A stretch of 64,000 bases of DNA, taken from Pseudomonas sp. Tri1. GTDB taxonomy: Bacteria > Pseudomonadota > Gammaproteobacteria > Pseudomonadales > Pseudomonadaceae. The stretch spans positions 5,806,501 through 5,870,500 of the forward strand of contig NZ_CP072913.1 in the NCBI RefSeq assembly GCF_017968885.1. Direction: 5' to 3'. This document shows positions 16,750 to 24,829 of this stretch, in pieces. The notes below the pieces were generated by a model. That model saw only the letters and a program-made list of their open reading frames with translations. It ran no database searches and was not told the origin of the DNA. Positions within the stretch are counted from its first letter, which is position 1. Every line of letters starts with the position of its first letter. The translations under genes were made by a program, and so were the position numbers.

Positions 16750-18651
16750 CTACAACTTGGCATGCCGCAAGCCACCGCTGCGCGACTTGGCCATGGCCGC
16801 CAGTCGCACCGCGACGTTGGCCGCGCCGTAACCGGCGTAGCCGTTCTTGCGCTGGATGATCTCAAAGAAAAACCGCCCCTCGAACGGCTCGGTGTAAACG
16901 TGGAACAACTCGCCACCCTGGGCATCACGGTCGTACAGCACGTTGAAATACGCCAGCTCACTGAGAAACTCATCGTCGAAATCGAACCGCGCCGCCAGGT
17001 CGTCATAATAGTTGAGCGGAATGTCCAGCAACGGCACACCGGCCTCCTTGGCGCGGCTGACCTGGGCAAAGATGTCATCGCAATCGAAGGCAATGTGATG
17101 CACCCCCGAACCTCGATAACTCGACAGGGCGTGTGATATCGCAGTGTTGCGGTTCTCGGAAATGTTCAACGGCAGCCGGATCGAACTGCAGCGGCTGCGC
17201 AGGGCGCGGCTTTTTACCAGGCCATAAGGATCGGGCAACACCACTTCGTCGTCGGCCTCGAAATCCAGCAAGCTCTTGTAGAACAGCACCCAACTATCAA
17301 GGCTGTCGGCCGGCAGCGCCATCGCCATGTGGTCGATGCGCTTGAGCCCGGCGCCGATGACGGCACCGGGCTGCAAATTGAAATCGGTGCCATAGACATC
17401 GGCCTGCTGGTCCACCAGGTAGATCAGGCTGCCATCCGGGGCGCGCACCGCCGCCAGTTCCAGTTCGTTGGGGCCCACCAGCCCGCGATAGGGCTGGCCC
17501 TTGTAGGCAACGGCTCGCTCCAAGGCGCTGGCACTGTTTTTCACCCGCACGGCAGTGGCGCACAGCGACGGTCCATGAGCTTCGAAGAAGCTGTGGGCGA
17601 AGGAGTACGGCTCACTATTGAGGATCAGGTTGATGTCGCCCTGGCGCAGCAGGCTCACGTTCTTGGAACGATGCTGACCGGCCTTGACGAACCCCAGCCG
17701 TTCCAGCCAGTGGGACAGCTTGGCGCCGAGGTTATCGTCCACGGCGAACTCGAGAAACTCGATGCCGTTGTATTCACTGGCCGGCGGTGTGGCGAAGAGG
17801 ATATCGGCATTGCGGGTGGACGGCGCTTCTTCGGCCAGGCGCTGGCGGGTCTTTTCTTCCAGGTACAGCAGCGAGCGCAGACCGTCGGCGGCATTGGCCC
17901 GTGGCGGCGCGGCGCGGAAGCCGTCGTTGAAGATTTCCAGCGACAATGGCCCGGTGTAGCCACTCTTGATGATCGGTGCCAGGAAACCCGGCAAGTCGAA
18001 CTCGCCCTGCCCGGGGAAGCAACGGAAATGCCGGCTCCACTCCAGCACATCCATCGCCAGGATCGGTGCGTCGGCCATTTGCACGAAGAAAATCTTCTCG
18101 CCGGGGATCTCGGCAATCGCACTCGGATCGCCCTTGAGGGACAAGGTGTGGAAGCTGTCGAGCAATACGCCGAGGCTGGGATGATCGGCCTGACGCACGA
18201 TGTTCCAGACCTGTTGATAAGTATTCACGTGCCGGCCCCAGGCCAGCGCCTCATAACCGATGCGCAAGCCCCGTGCACCGGCCCGTTCGGCCAGCAACCG
18301 CAAGTCATCGATCAGAATCTGTTCATCACCGACGCTGTCGGCCGAGGCATTGCTGCACACCAGCACCAGGTCGGTGCCCAGCTCCTGCATCAGGTCGAAC
18401 TTGCGCTCGGCTCGCTCCAGGTTGCGCGCCAGGCGGTCGCGGCGGCAGCCTTCAAAGTCACGAAACGGCTGGAACAACGTGATGGCGATGCCTAGGTCAG
18501 CACACATCTGCCTGATTTCCCGAGGGCTGCCATCGTAGTAGAGAAGGTCGTTCTCGAAGATCTCCACTCCGTCGAAACCAGCGGCGGCAATGGCCTCGAG
18601 TTTTTCCGGCAGGGTACCGCTCAAGGATACGGTGGCAATGGAACGCTGCAT
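16750..18651 (-). CDS. quiC: 3-dehydroshikimate dehydratase, QuiC1-type fusion
   Basis: A 633-residue protein from the ATG at 18651 (MQRSIATVSLSGTLPEK). The N-terminal half (about 1-290) is a TIM-barrel sugar-phosphate-isomerase-like dehydratase that makes protocatechuate from 3-dehydroshikimate. Residues about 300-633 are a vicinal-oxygen-chelate domain like 4-hydroxyphenylpyruvate dioxygenase, which keeps two histidines and a glutamate (RIDHMAM, VHHIAFDC, FFFEIIQR) placed as in the HPPD iron site. The same fusion is known for P. putida QuiC1 (635 residues, as I recall). Protocatechuate would enter the beta-ketoadipate pathway encoded elsewhere. It is divergent from the MFS gene. Confidence 0.93.
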   Translation of the reverse strand: MQRSIATVSLSGTLPEKLEAIAAAGFDGVEIFENDLLYYDGSPREIRQMCADLGIAITLFQPFRDFEGCRRDRLARNLERAERKFDLMQELGTDLVLVCSNASADSVGDEQILIDDLRLLAERAGARGLRIGYEALAWGRHVNTYQQVWNIVRQADHPSLGVLLDSFHTLSLKGDPSAIAEIPGEKIFFVQMADAPILAMDVLEWSRHFRCFPGQGEFDLPGFLAPIIKSGYTGPLSLEIFNDGFRAAPPRANAADGLRSLLYLEEKTRQRLAEEAPSTRNADILFATPPASEYNGIEFLEFAVDDNLGAKLSHWLERLGFVKAGQHRSKNVSLLRQGDINLILNSEPYSFAHSFFEAHGPSLCATAVRVKNSASALERAVAYKGQPYRGLVGPNELELAAVRAPDGSLIYLVDQQADVYGTDFNLQPGAVIGAGLKRIDHMAMALPADSLDSWVLFYKSLLDFEADDEVVLPDPYGLVKSRALRSRCSSIRLPLNISENRNTAISHALSSYRGSGVHHIAFDCDDIFAQVSRAKEAGVPLLDIPLNYYDDLAARFDFDDEFLSELAYFNVLYDRDAQGGELFHVYTEPFEGRFFFEIIQRKNGYAGYGAANVAVRLAAMAKSRSGGLRHAKL

Positions 18652-18750
18652 GACTTCGGCTCCCGGGACAGGCATCGGCTACAAAAGGTGCGCCGTTTTT
18701 TGAAAGAGTCAGCCGATTATTGGGCTGCCGATTTCTTTGAGCAATTTAAT

Positions 18751-18769
18751 ATGTACCATTCGGTTAGTT
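18751..18769. promoter_or_regulatory. Operator-like motif between quiC and the MFS gene
   Basis: ATGTACCATTCGGTTAGTT shares 13 of 19 positions with the motif overlapping the aroQ promoter (minus strand of 14474-14492). The common pattern is TGTAC-N-A-N3-GGTTA-N-TT, with weak dyad symmetry (TAnC...GnTA). It lies about 100 bp before quiC and about 150 bp before the MFS start, in the shared 270-bp divergent promoter region. Probable site for the cluster's TetR regulator. Confidence 0.45.
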
Positions 18770-18921
18770 TTTTGGGCGATTATCGAACAAAATGCCGATT
18801 GCCGAATTGACGATTTTTTGCTCACTGCGCACCATCGCTCCCACATTGACGCAGGCCCTGGCCGCCGGCATCAATGGACAGACCCAGACCAACCATAAGA
18901 ATTTCAAAACGGGTACCCGCT

Positions 18922-20259
18922 ATGATTCCTTCCCAAAGCTCCCGCCTGACCCCCGGCCTGGGTGTTTCGACCAGTGGCATCGGTGACAAGATCCGCGGCG
19001 CCATGGCCGTAGGCAAGACCCGCTGGGGCATGCTCGCCCTGGTGTTTTTTGCCACCACCCTGAACTACATCGACCGCGCCGCCTTGGGCGTGATGCAGCC
19101 GATTCTTGCCAAGGAGATGAGCTGGACGGCGATGGATTACGCCAACATCAACTTCTGGTTCCAGGTCGGCTATGCCGTCGGCTTCATCCTGCAGGGTCGG
19201 CTGATCGACCGGATTGGCGTCAAGCGCGTGTTCTTTTGCGCAGTGTTGCTCTGGAGCCTGGCGACCGGCGCCCACGGCCTGGCCACCTCGGCGGTGGGTT
19301 TCATGGTCTGCCGCTTTATCCTGGGCCTGACCGAAGCGGCCAACTACCCGGCCTGCGTGAAGACCACGCGGCTGTGGTTTCCGGCCGGTGAACGGGCGGT
19401 AGCCACTGGCATTTTCAACGCAGGGACCAACGTCGGCGCGATGTTCACCCCGATGCTACTGCCACTGATCCTGCACGTGTGGGGCTGGCAGGCGGCGTTC
19501 CTGTGCATGTCTGCGCTGGGCGGAGTCTGGCTGCTGTTCTGGGGCCTGAAATACTTCAACCCGGAAGATCACCCCAGCGTCAAACAGTCGGAACTGGATT
19601 ACATCCAGGCCCAGGACGAACCGGACCAGGTCCGCGTGCCTTTCTCCCGGATCCTGCGCATGCGTGGCACTTGGGCGTTCGCCCTGGCCTACTCGATCAC
19701 GGCCCCGGTGTTCTGGTTCTACCTGTATTGGCTGCCGCCGTTCCTGAACCAGCAATACAACCTGGGCATCAACGTGACCCAGATGGGCATCCCGTTGATC
19801 ATCATTTACCTCACCGCTGACTTCGGCAGTGTGGGCGGCGGCATCCTGTCTTCATTCCTGATCGGCCGCGGCCTCAACCCAATCAAAGCGCGACTGGTGT
19901 CCATGCTGCTGTTCGCCTGCTGCATCATCGGCGTGATCATGGCCGCCGGCGCAAGCAACCTGTGGATGGCGGTGTTTGCCATTTCCCTGGCCATCGGCGC
20001 GCACCAGGCCTGGACCGCGAACATCTGGAGCCTGGTGATGGACTACACGCCCAAACACATGATGAGCACAGTGTTCGGCTTCGGCGGCATGTGCGCAGCC
20101 ATCGGCGGGATGTTCATGACCCAGTTGGTGGGCCACATCCTCACGATCACCAATAACAACTACACCGTGTTGTTCACCCTGATCCCGGCGATGTACTTCA
20201 TCGCCCTGACCTGGCTGTACTTCATGGCGCCGCGCAAGGTGCCTACGCTGGAAAACTGA
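18922..20259 (+). CDS. MFS transporter of the anion:cation symporter type, probable shikimate/quinate uptake
   Basis: A 445-residue inner-membrane protein with 12 predicted helices and motifs typical of the ACS/hexuronate (ExuT-like) group: LNYIDRAALGVMQP near residue 50, RLIDRIGVKR in loop 2-3, and RFILGLTEAANYPA. These carry organic anions in with protons. Position divergent from quiC and in the same cluster as aroQ and the shikimate dehydrogenase suggests quinate, shikimate or dehydroshikimate as substrate (inference). The ATG at 18922 (MIPSQSS) is chosen over the longer open frame, which gives a family-like length. Confidence 0.87.
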   Translation: MIPSQSSRLTPGLGVSTSGIGDKIRGAMAVGKTRWGMLALVFFATTLNYIDRAALGVMQPILAKEMSWTAMDYANINFWFQVGYAVGFILQGRLIDRIGVKRVFFCAVLLWSLATGAHGLATSAVGFMVCRFILGLTEAANYPACVKTTRLWFPAGERAVATGIFNAGTNVGAMFTPMLLPLILHVWGWQAAFLCMSALGGVWLLFWGLKYFNPEDHPSVKQSELDYIQAQDEPDQVRVPFSRILRMRGTWAFALAYSITAPVFWFYLYWLPPFLNQQYNLGINVTQMGIPLIIIYLTADFGSVGGGILSSFLIGRGLNPIKARLVSMLLFACCIIGVIMAAGASNLWMAVFAISLAIGAHQAWTANIWSLVMDYTPKHMMSTVFGFGGMCAAIGGMFMTQLVGHILTITNNNYTVLFTLIPAMYFIALTWLYFMAPRKVPTLEN

Positions 20260-20296
20260 TACCGGGCCAGTTTCGAGCAATCAAGTCGAACACCTT

Positions 20297-20326
20297 TGTG
20301 GCGACGGGATTTATCCCCTCGCCACA
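20297..20326. repeat. REP palindrome between convergent genes
   Basis: TGTGGCGACGGGATTTATCC and the inverted CCTCGCCACA form a short hairpin in the 77-bp gap between the convergent MFS and EamA transporter genes. It is likely to serve as their common terminator region. Confidence 0.65.
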
Positions 20327-20336
20327 GGGGGCCACA

Positions 20337-21215
20337 TCAGCTCCGCCGCTGTTGCCACGCTGCCGCCAGCCCACTCAAGCAAATCAGAGCGATACCCACC
20401 ACCGTGGTCAACGTCGGCGTGTGGCTGAACAGCAACCAACCCAGCAGCCCGGCAAACACAATCTGGCAGTACCCGAACGGCGCGAGCAGTGCCGGGGCGG
20501 CAAAACGGAAGGCCTGGGTCAGCATCAAATGCGCCGTCATCCCGCAGGCCCCCAGCGCCAGCATCATCGCCCCGTGCAACAGGCTCGGCACTTGCCAGAA
20601 GAACGGCACCAGTGCGCTCATCACCAACGTGTTGCACAGGCCCGCGAAGAAGTTGCTGGTGGTCGGACTGTCGATCTCACTGAGCTTGCGCGTGAGCAAC
20701 TGGTAGAAGCAGAAAAACAGCGCCGAGCAGAACGGCAACAACACCGCCGGCGTGAACAGATCCCCGCCGGGATGGACGATGATCAACACCCCGATAAAAC
20801 CGAAGATCACCGCGATCCATTGGCCACGCGTCACGTGCTCGCCCAACAATGGCACCGACAGCGCGGTGACCAGCACCGGGGCCAAGAAGTTGACCGCAGT
20901 CGCCTCGGCCAACGGGATATACATCAGGGCCGTGGTAAAGAACAGGCTGGTGCCCAGCAGACACAGTGCCCGTGCCAGCTGCCACAGAGGGCGTTTGGTC
21001 CGCAGGACCCGCAGTCCCGAGCGCGGCAGGAAAATACCGGCCATCAGCAACGTGTGCACCACGTATCGAGCCCACACCACCATGATGATCGGATAGAAAC
21101 CCGAGAGATATTTCGACAGGGCGTCATGACTGGAGAACAGGAATGTCGCGCAGAGAATAAGCAGGATGCCCTTGAAGGCCTGATTGACGCCGGAAAGCGG
21201 GGTGCTGACGGTCAT
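20337..21215 (-). CDS. EamA/DMT-superfamily transporter
   Basis: A 292-residue inner-membrane protein with two EamA repeats, about ten hydrophobic helices in all (FKGILLILCATFLFSSHDA at the start; ALGACGMTAHLMLTQAF in the second repeat). EamA proteins move small metabolites, often outwards; no substrate is evident. The gene begins 54 bases after the IclR-type gene on the same strand, so the two are probably one operon, and that regulator is the best guide to its use. Confidence 0.85.
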   Translation of the reverse strand: MTVSTPLSGVNQAFKGILLILCATFLFSSHDALSKYLSGFYPIIMVVWARYVVHTLLMAGIFLPRSGLRVLRTKRPLWQLARALCLLGTSLFFTTALMYIPLAEATAVNFLAPVLVTALSVPLLGEHVTRGQWIAVIFGFIGVLIIVHPGGDLFTPAVLLPFCSALFFCFYQLLTRKLSEIDSPTTSNFFAGLCNTLVMSALVPFFWQVPSLLHGAMMLALGACGMTAHLMLTQAFRFAAPALLAPFGYCQIVFAGLLGWLLFSHTPTLTTVVGIALICLSGLAAAWQQRRS

Positions 21216-21269
21216 GTAGGAATCCTGCGTTGCGTGTGTAGGTAAGAGCCAATATCTGCGACCACGGAT

Positions 21270-22049
21270 TCAGCTGAACAGCTCCGATGCCTGACTGGCT
21301 TGGGACAGCTCCTCGGCAAACGCCAGCAAGGTCGGTGCCAGCTCATGCAAGCGCGCCCGGGGCATTCGCGCGCTGGGCCCGGCAACGCTGAGGACGCCGA
21401 CGACCCGACCGTCCAGTGGATGTCGCACCACGGCGGCAATGGCCGAGGTGCCGACCGCCGAGCTTTCCTCGACGCAGGCATAGCCTTGCTCACGGGCCTG
21501 TCGCAGGTATTGGAGCAATTCAACCGTGTCGCGTGGCGCGTTCGGCCCCAGTTCCTGGGTGGGCACCTGGTTCACCTGCCGCTCAACCAGGGCCAACGCC
21601 TCACTGTCGCTCATGCACGCCAGCCAGGCATGCCCCGAGGCGGTATAGAACAACGGAGCCTCGCGGCCCATGTCCGGGTCGTAGCGCAAGCCGGAGCGCG
21701 CGCCCTGGGACTTGGCGATCCAGGTCTGGCGGTCCCCCTCGATGACGCCCAGGCGCACCAGTTCCCCAGTGTCCCGCGCCAGGCGATCGAGCACCGGCTG
21801 AACGATGTCCGCACCACTGCGCGACAGGTAGCGAAAACCCATGGCGACCAAGCGGGTCGACAAGTGATAACGCAGGTTCTCCGGATTCTGACGTACATAG
21901 CCCAGACGCATCAGCTCGGCGAGCAGGCGGTGAGTGGCGCTCTTGGGAATTTGCAACTGCTCGGCCAGCCCTTGCAGCGGCCAGCCGTGGGGATCGCTGG
22001 CCAGGCTTTCCAGCACGTTGAAGACCCGTTCGATTTGACTGCCGGCCAT
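21270..22049 (-). CDS. IclR-family transcriptional regulator
   Basis: A 259-residue regulator with an N-terminal winged HTH (about 1-65: IERVFNVLESLASDPHGWPLQGLAEQL...KSATHRLLAEL, phrase shortened) and a C-terminal IclR effector domain (about 85-250), where G-R-V-V-G-V-L-S-V-AGP marks the ligand-binding sheet. It heads a likely operon with the EamA transporter and is divergent from the ypfJ-like gene across a 208-bp gap. IclR proteins commonly regulate catabolism of organic acids and aromatics. The target here is not known. Confidence 0.87.
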   Translation of the reverse strand: MAGSQIERVFNVLESLASDPHGWPLQGLAEQLQIPKSATHRLLAELMRLGYVRQNPENLRYHLSTRLVAMGFRYLSRSGADIVQPVLDRLARDTGELVRLGVIEGDRQTWIAKSQGARSGLRYDPDMGREAPLFYTASGHAWLACMSDSEALALVERQVNQVPTQELGPNAPRDTVELLQYLRQAREQGYACVEESSAVGTSAIAAVVRHPLDGRVVGVLSVAGPSARMPRARLHELAPTLLAFAEELSQASQASELFS

Positions 22050-22257
22050 GGGAAATCCAAATGAAATGTTAGTCGATTCTAAAATATGCAGAGTTTAATG
22101 CAAATTCTGGAACTGGAAACCCTTCATGGGTCGATGAACCAAAAGCCGCGGTGATTGCCTGAAAGCTCAAGCACTACGCGCATCCAGGCTTCCCAAAAGC
22201 TAGACTCACCGCAACATCGGCAGCACTCTTCACACTGTCAATCAGAGGATTCCCCAC

Positions 22258-23145
22258 ATGTTATGGAAAAAAGGTCGCCGCAGTGACAACGTGGTGGACG
22301 CCCGCGGCGACGGTGGCGGCGGCGGTGGGATGCGCTTCGGCGGCGGCAAGGGTTTGAGCCTGACGGCCATCATCCTGATCGTCGGCATCGGCTGGATCAC
22401 CGGCCAGGACCCGATGCAGATCCTCGGGCAACTGGCCGGGCAGATGGACCAGAGCTCTGCGCCCGCCTCCTCACAAACCCGCCAGGCGCCACCGGCCAAC
22501 GATGAGCAGGCCGAATTCGTGCGCTCGATCCTCGGCGACACCGAAGACACCTGGGGCCAGGTCTTCCAGCAAGCCGGGCGCCAGTACCAGCAGCCGAAGC
22601 TGGTGCTGTTCAGCGGCCGGGTCAACTCGGCCTGTGGCCTAGCCTCTTCGGCGACCGGCCCGTTCTATTGCCCGGCTGATCGGCAGGTCTACCTGGACAT
22701 GAGTTTCTTCAAGGAAATGTCCCAGCGTTTCTCTGCCGCCGGGGACTTCGCCCAGGCCTACGTCATCGCCCATGAAGTCGGGCACCATGTGCAGACCCTG
22801 CTCGGTGTGTCGGCAAAAATCCAGGAAGCCCGCCAACAAGGCCGGCAGATGGAAGGTGACGGCGGCTTGCTGGTCCGCCAGGAATTGCAGGCCGATTGCC
22901 TGGCGGGCGTGTGGGCCAACCACGCGCAAAAACGCCTGAACTGGCTGGAGCCGGGGGACATTGAGGAGGCCTTGAACGCCGCCAACGCCATCGGCGATGA
23001 CCGCTTGCAGCAACAAGGCCAGGGCCGCGTGGTACCGGATTCCTTTACCCATGGCACGTCGGCGCAGCGGGTGCGCTGGTTCAAGACCGGCTTCGCCCAG
23101 GGCCAGGTCAACCAGTGCGACACGTTCGCGGCGAAAAACCTGTAG
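22258..23145 (+). CDS. ypfJ: YpfJ-type neutral zinc metallopeptidase
   Basis: A 295-residue protein of the zinc-metallopeptidase YpfJ/KPN_02809 family. It begins with a glycine-rich cytoplasmic segment (DGGGGGGMRFGGGKG, about 20-35), then one transmembrane helix (about 38-56), then a periplasmic catalytic domain with the zincin motif HEVGHH near residue 175 and the downstream QADCLAG. The physiological substrate is not established. The next gene starts immediately after its stop codon, so the two are an operon. Confidence 0.87.
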   Translation: MLWKKGRRSDNVVDARGDGGGGGGMRFGGGKGLSLTAIILIVGIGWITGQDPMQILGQLAGQMDQSSAPASSQTRQAPPANDEQAEFVRSILGDTEDTWGQVFQQAGRQYQQPKLVLFSGRVNSACGLASSATGPFYCPADRQVYLDMSFFKEMSQRFSAAGDFAQAYVIAHEVGHHVQTLLGVSAKIQEARQQGRQMEGDGGLLVRQELQADCLAGVWANHAQKRLNWLEPGDIEEALNAANAIGDDRLQQQGQGRVVPDSFTHGTSAQRVRWFKTGFAQGQVNQCDTFAAKNL

Positions 23146-24093
23146 ATGAAGTGGGCGGCGTTGATGGGGCTGGCGCTGTGCTGCACCGTCGCCCAGGCAA
23201 ACGAACACGGCGTGAACGTTGTCGCCCAAGGGCGCCTGCAGTTCAAGGGCGGCGCCATGGCCGTCGACGTAAGCCCGCCCCCCACGTCTATCCAGCGCGT
23301 GCTGATTATTGTCCATGGTCGGCTGCGTAATGCCGACACCTACCTGCACAGCGCAGAAAAGGCCGCAGGCCAGGCCGGGCAACTGGCCACGACCCTGATC
23401 ATCGCCCCGCAATTTCTCAACGAACAGGACGTGGCGCGCCATCAATTGCCCAATGACCTGCTGCGCTGGCAAGGCAACGACTGGATGGCCGGCGGCTTAT
23501 CCACAGGGCCGAATCCAGTCAGTTCCTTTCAGGTCCTCGACGACATCATTGCGCGAGTCAGCGACCGGCAGCAGTTTCCCGAAGTGAAGCAGATCATCAT
23601 CGCCGGCCATTCCGGCGGCGCCCAGGTCGTGCAGCGCTATGCCCTGCTCGCCCACGGCCAATATCGGATCGAGCCACGCTTTGTCATCGCCAACCCGTCG
23701 TCCTATGCCTACTTCGATGCACAACGGCCCATGGCTTTCGACCCTGCCAGTTGTCCAGGCTTCAATCATTGGAAGTACGGTCTGCAGGGTCTGCCCACCT
23801 ATGCAGCCGGGCAAACACCCGCGCAGCTGGAAAACAACTACATCAAGCGCGACATCGTCTATTTGCTCGGACAACAAGACATCGACCCGGAACATCCGGC
23901 CCTGGATAAAGGCTGTGAAGCGCAAACCCAGGGGCCGTATCGGTTATTGCGTGGTCATTTCTTTTTTGACTACCTGACCCGGCGCCATCCTGTTGGGTTG
24001 AACCAGCGGCTGATCGAAGTGCCGGGGGTGGGGCATAACGGGGATGGGATGTTGACTTCGCCTGAGGGGTTGAAGGTGTTGTTTGGTCAGTGA
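23146..24093 (+). CDS. Secreted alpha/beta-hydrolase
   Basis: A 315-residue protein whose ATG abuts the stop of the ypfJ-like gene. A signal peptide is clear (about 1-18, ending TVAQA). The fold is suggested by the oxyanion-type HGRLRN after a beta strand (RVLIIVHG), the nucleophile elbow AGHSGGAQ near residue 155, and a late GVGHNGD that may supply the catalytic histidine. No family-level substrate can be named. It resembles periplasmic esterase-like proteins of pseudomonads. Tight coupling to a membrane metallopeptidase hints at a joint envelope role. Confidence 0.75.
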   Translation: MKWAALMGLALCCTVAQANEHGVNVVAQGRLQFKGGAMAVDVSPPPTSIQRVLIIVHGRLRNADTYLHSAEKAAGQAGQLATTLIIAPQFLNEQDVARHQLPNDLLRWQGNDWMAGGLSTGPNPVSSFQVLDDIIARVSDRQQFPEVKQIIIAGHSGGAQVVQRYALLAHGQYRIEPRFVIANPSSYAYFDAQRPMAFDPASCPGFNHWKYGLQGLPTYAAGQTPAQLENNYIKRDIVYLLGQQDIDPEHPALDKGCEAQTQGPYRLLRGHFFFDYLTRRHPVGLNQRLIEVPGVGHNGDGMLTSPEGLKVLFGQ

Positions 24094-24116
24094 ATTTTGT
24101 AGCGCGTGAGGGGGCC

Positions 24117-24215
24117 CTATCGCGAGCAAGCTCGCTCCCACAGGGGTTCGCTGCCGATTAAAAAATCTGAGTCGCCACCAATCCACGGTGGGAGCGAGCT
24201 TGCTTGCGATAACGG
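24117..24215. repeat. Paired REP in outward orientation
   Basis: CTATCGCGAGCAAGCTCGCTCCCACAG is followed about 45 bases later by GTGGGAGCGAGCTTGCTTGCGATAA. The pair lies between the convergent hydrolase and HAD genes. Confidence 0.8.
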
Positions 24216-24235
24216 CTAGCGAGCCGATATCAATC

Positions 24236-24829
24236 TCAAGCAGAAAGCATCCGCCGCAACTCGACACAATCGCGCGCATGCCAATCCGTCAACTCCGGCC
24301 ACGGATTGTCCGGCAGATTCACCAACACCGTCCGCGCCCCGGCCGCGCGACCGCAGTCCAGGTCGAAGCGGTAGTCGCCGACCATCACCATCGCCTCCGG
24401 TGCCACGCTCCAGGCCTCGGCCAGCTTCAACAAACCACCGGGATGGGGCTTGGGCGGAGCTTCGTCGCGGCCCAGCACATCCTCCACGGCGAAACAGTCC
24501 GCCAGGCCGATGGCCTCAAGGGTCACGTGGGCCAGCTCGCGGGCGTTGCGGGTCAGGATCCCCAAGCGAACACCACGTGCCGCCAGCTCGCGCACCAACT
24601 CGACCGCCCCCGGTGCAGGCTTGGAGCCCAGCGCCAGGTCCCGCTCGTGCTCCAGCAGCCAGGCATGCTTGGCTGCGGCTTCATCCGCTGGCAACGCCGC
24701 CAGGTGGGTGAGGATGTCGTCTTCGGCCGGAATCGCCAGGGCCACGCGGATCGCCGCGAAATCATGCACGGCGATGGTCAGCGTGCCGTCCATGTCGAAT
24801 ACCCAGTGCCGTACTTCGGCCAGGCTCAT
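24236..24829 (-). CDS. HAD-family hydrolase (phosphoglycolate-phosphatase-like)
   Basis: A 197-residue cytoplasmic phosphatase-type protein from the ATG at 24829 (MSLAEVRHWVFDMDGTL), which overlaps the tesB stop as ATGA. HAD motifs are in order: DMDGTL with the nucleophile Asp, the ILTRN threonine loop, the lysine in PPKPHPG, and GDYRFD for metal binding. The small cap domain is helical. The substrate is not predictable. Translational coupling to tesB suggests joint expression rather than a shared pathway. Confidence 0.87.
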   Translation of the reverse strand: MSLAEVRHWVFDMDGTLTIAVHDFAAIRVALAIPAEDDILTHLAALPADEAAAKHAWLLEHERDLALGSKPAPGAVELVRELAARGVRLGILTRNARELAHVTLEAIGLADCFAVEDVLGRDEAPPKPHPGGLLKLAEAWSVAPEAMVMVGDYRFDLDCGRAAGARTVLVNLPDNPWPELTDWHARDCVELRRMLSA

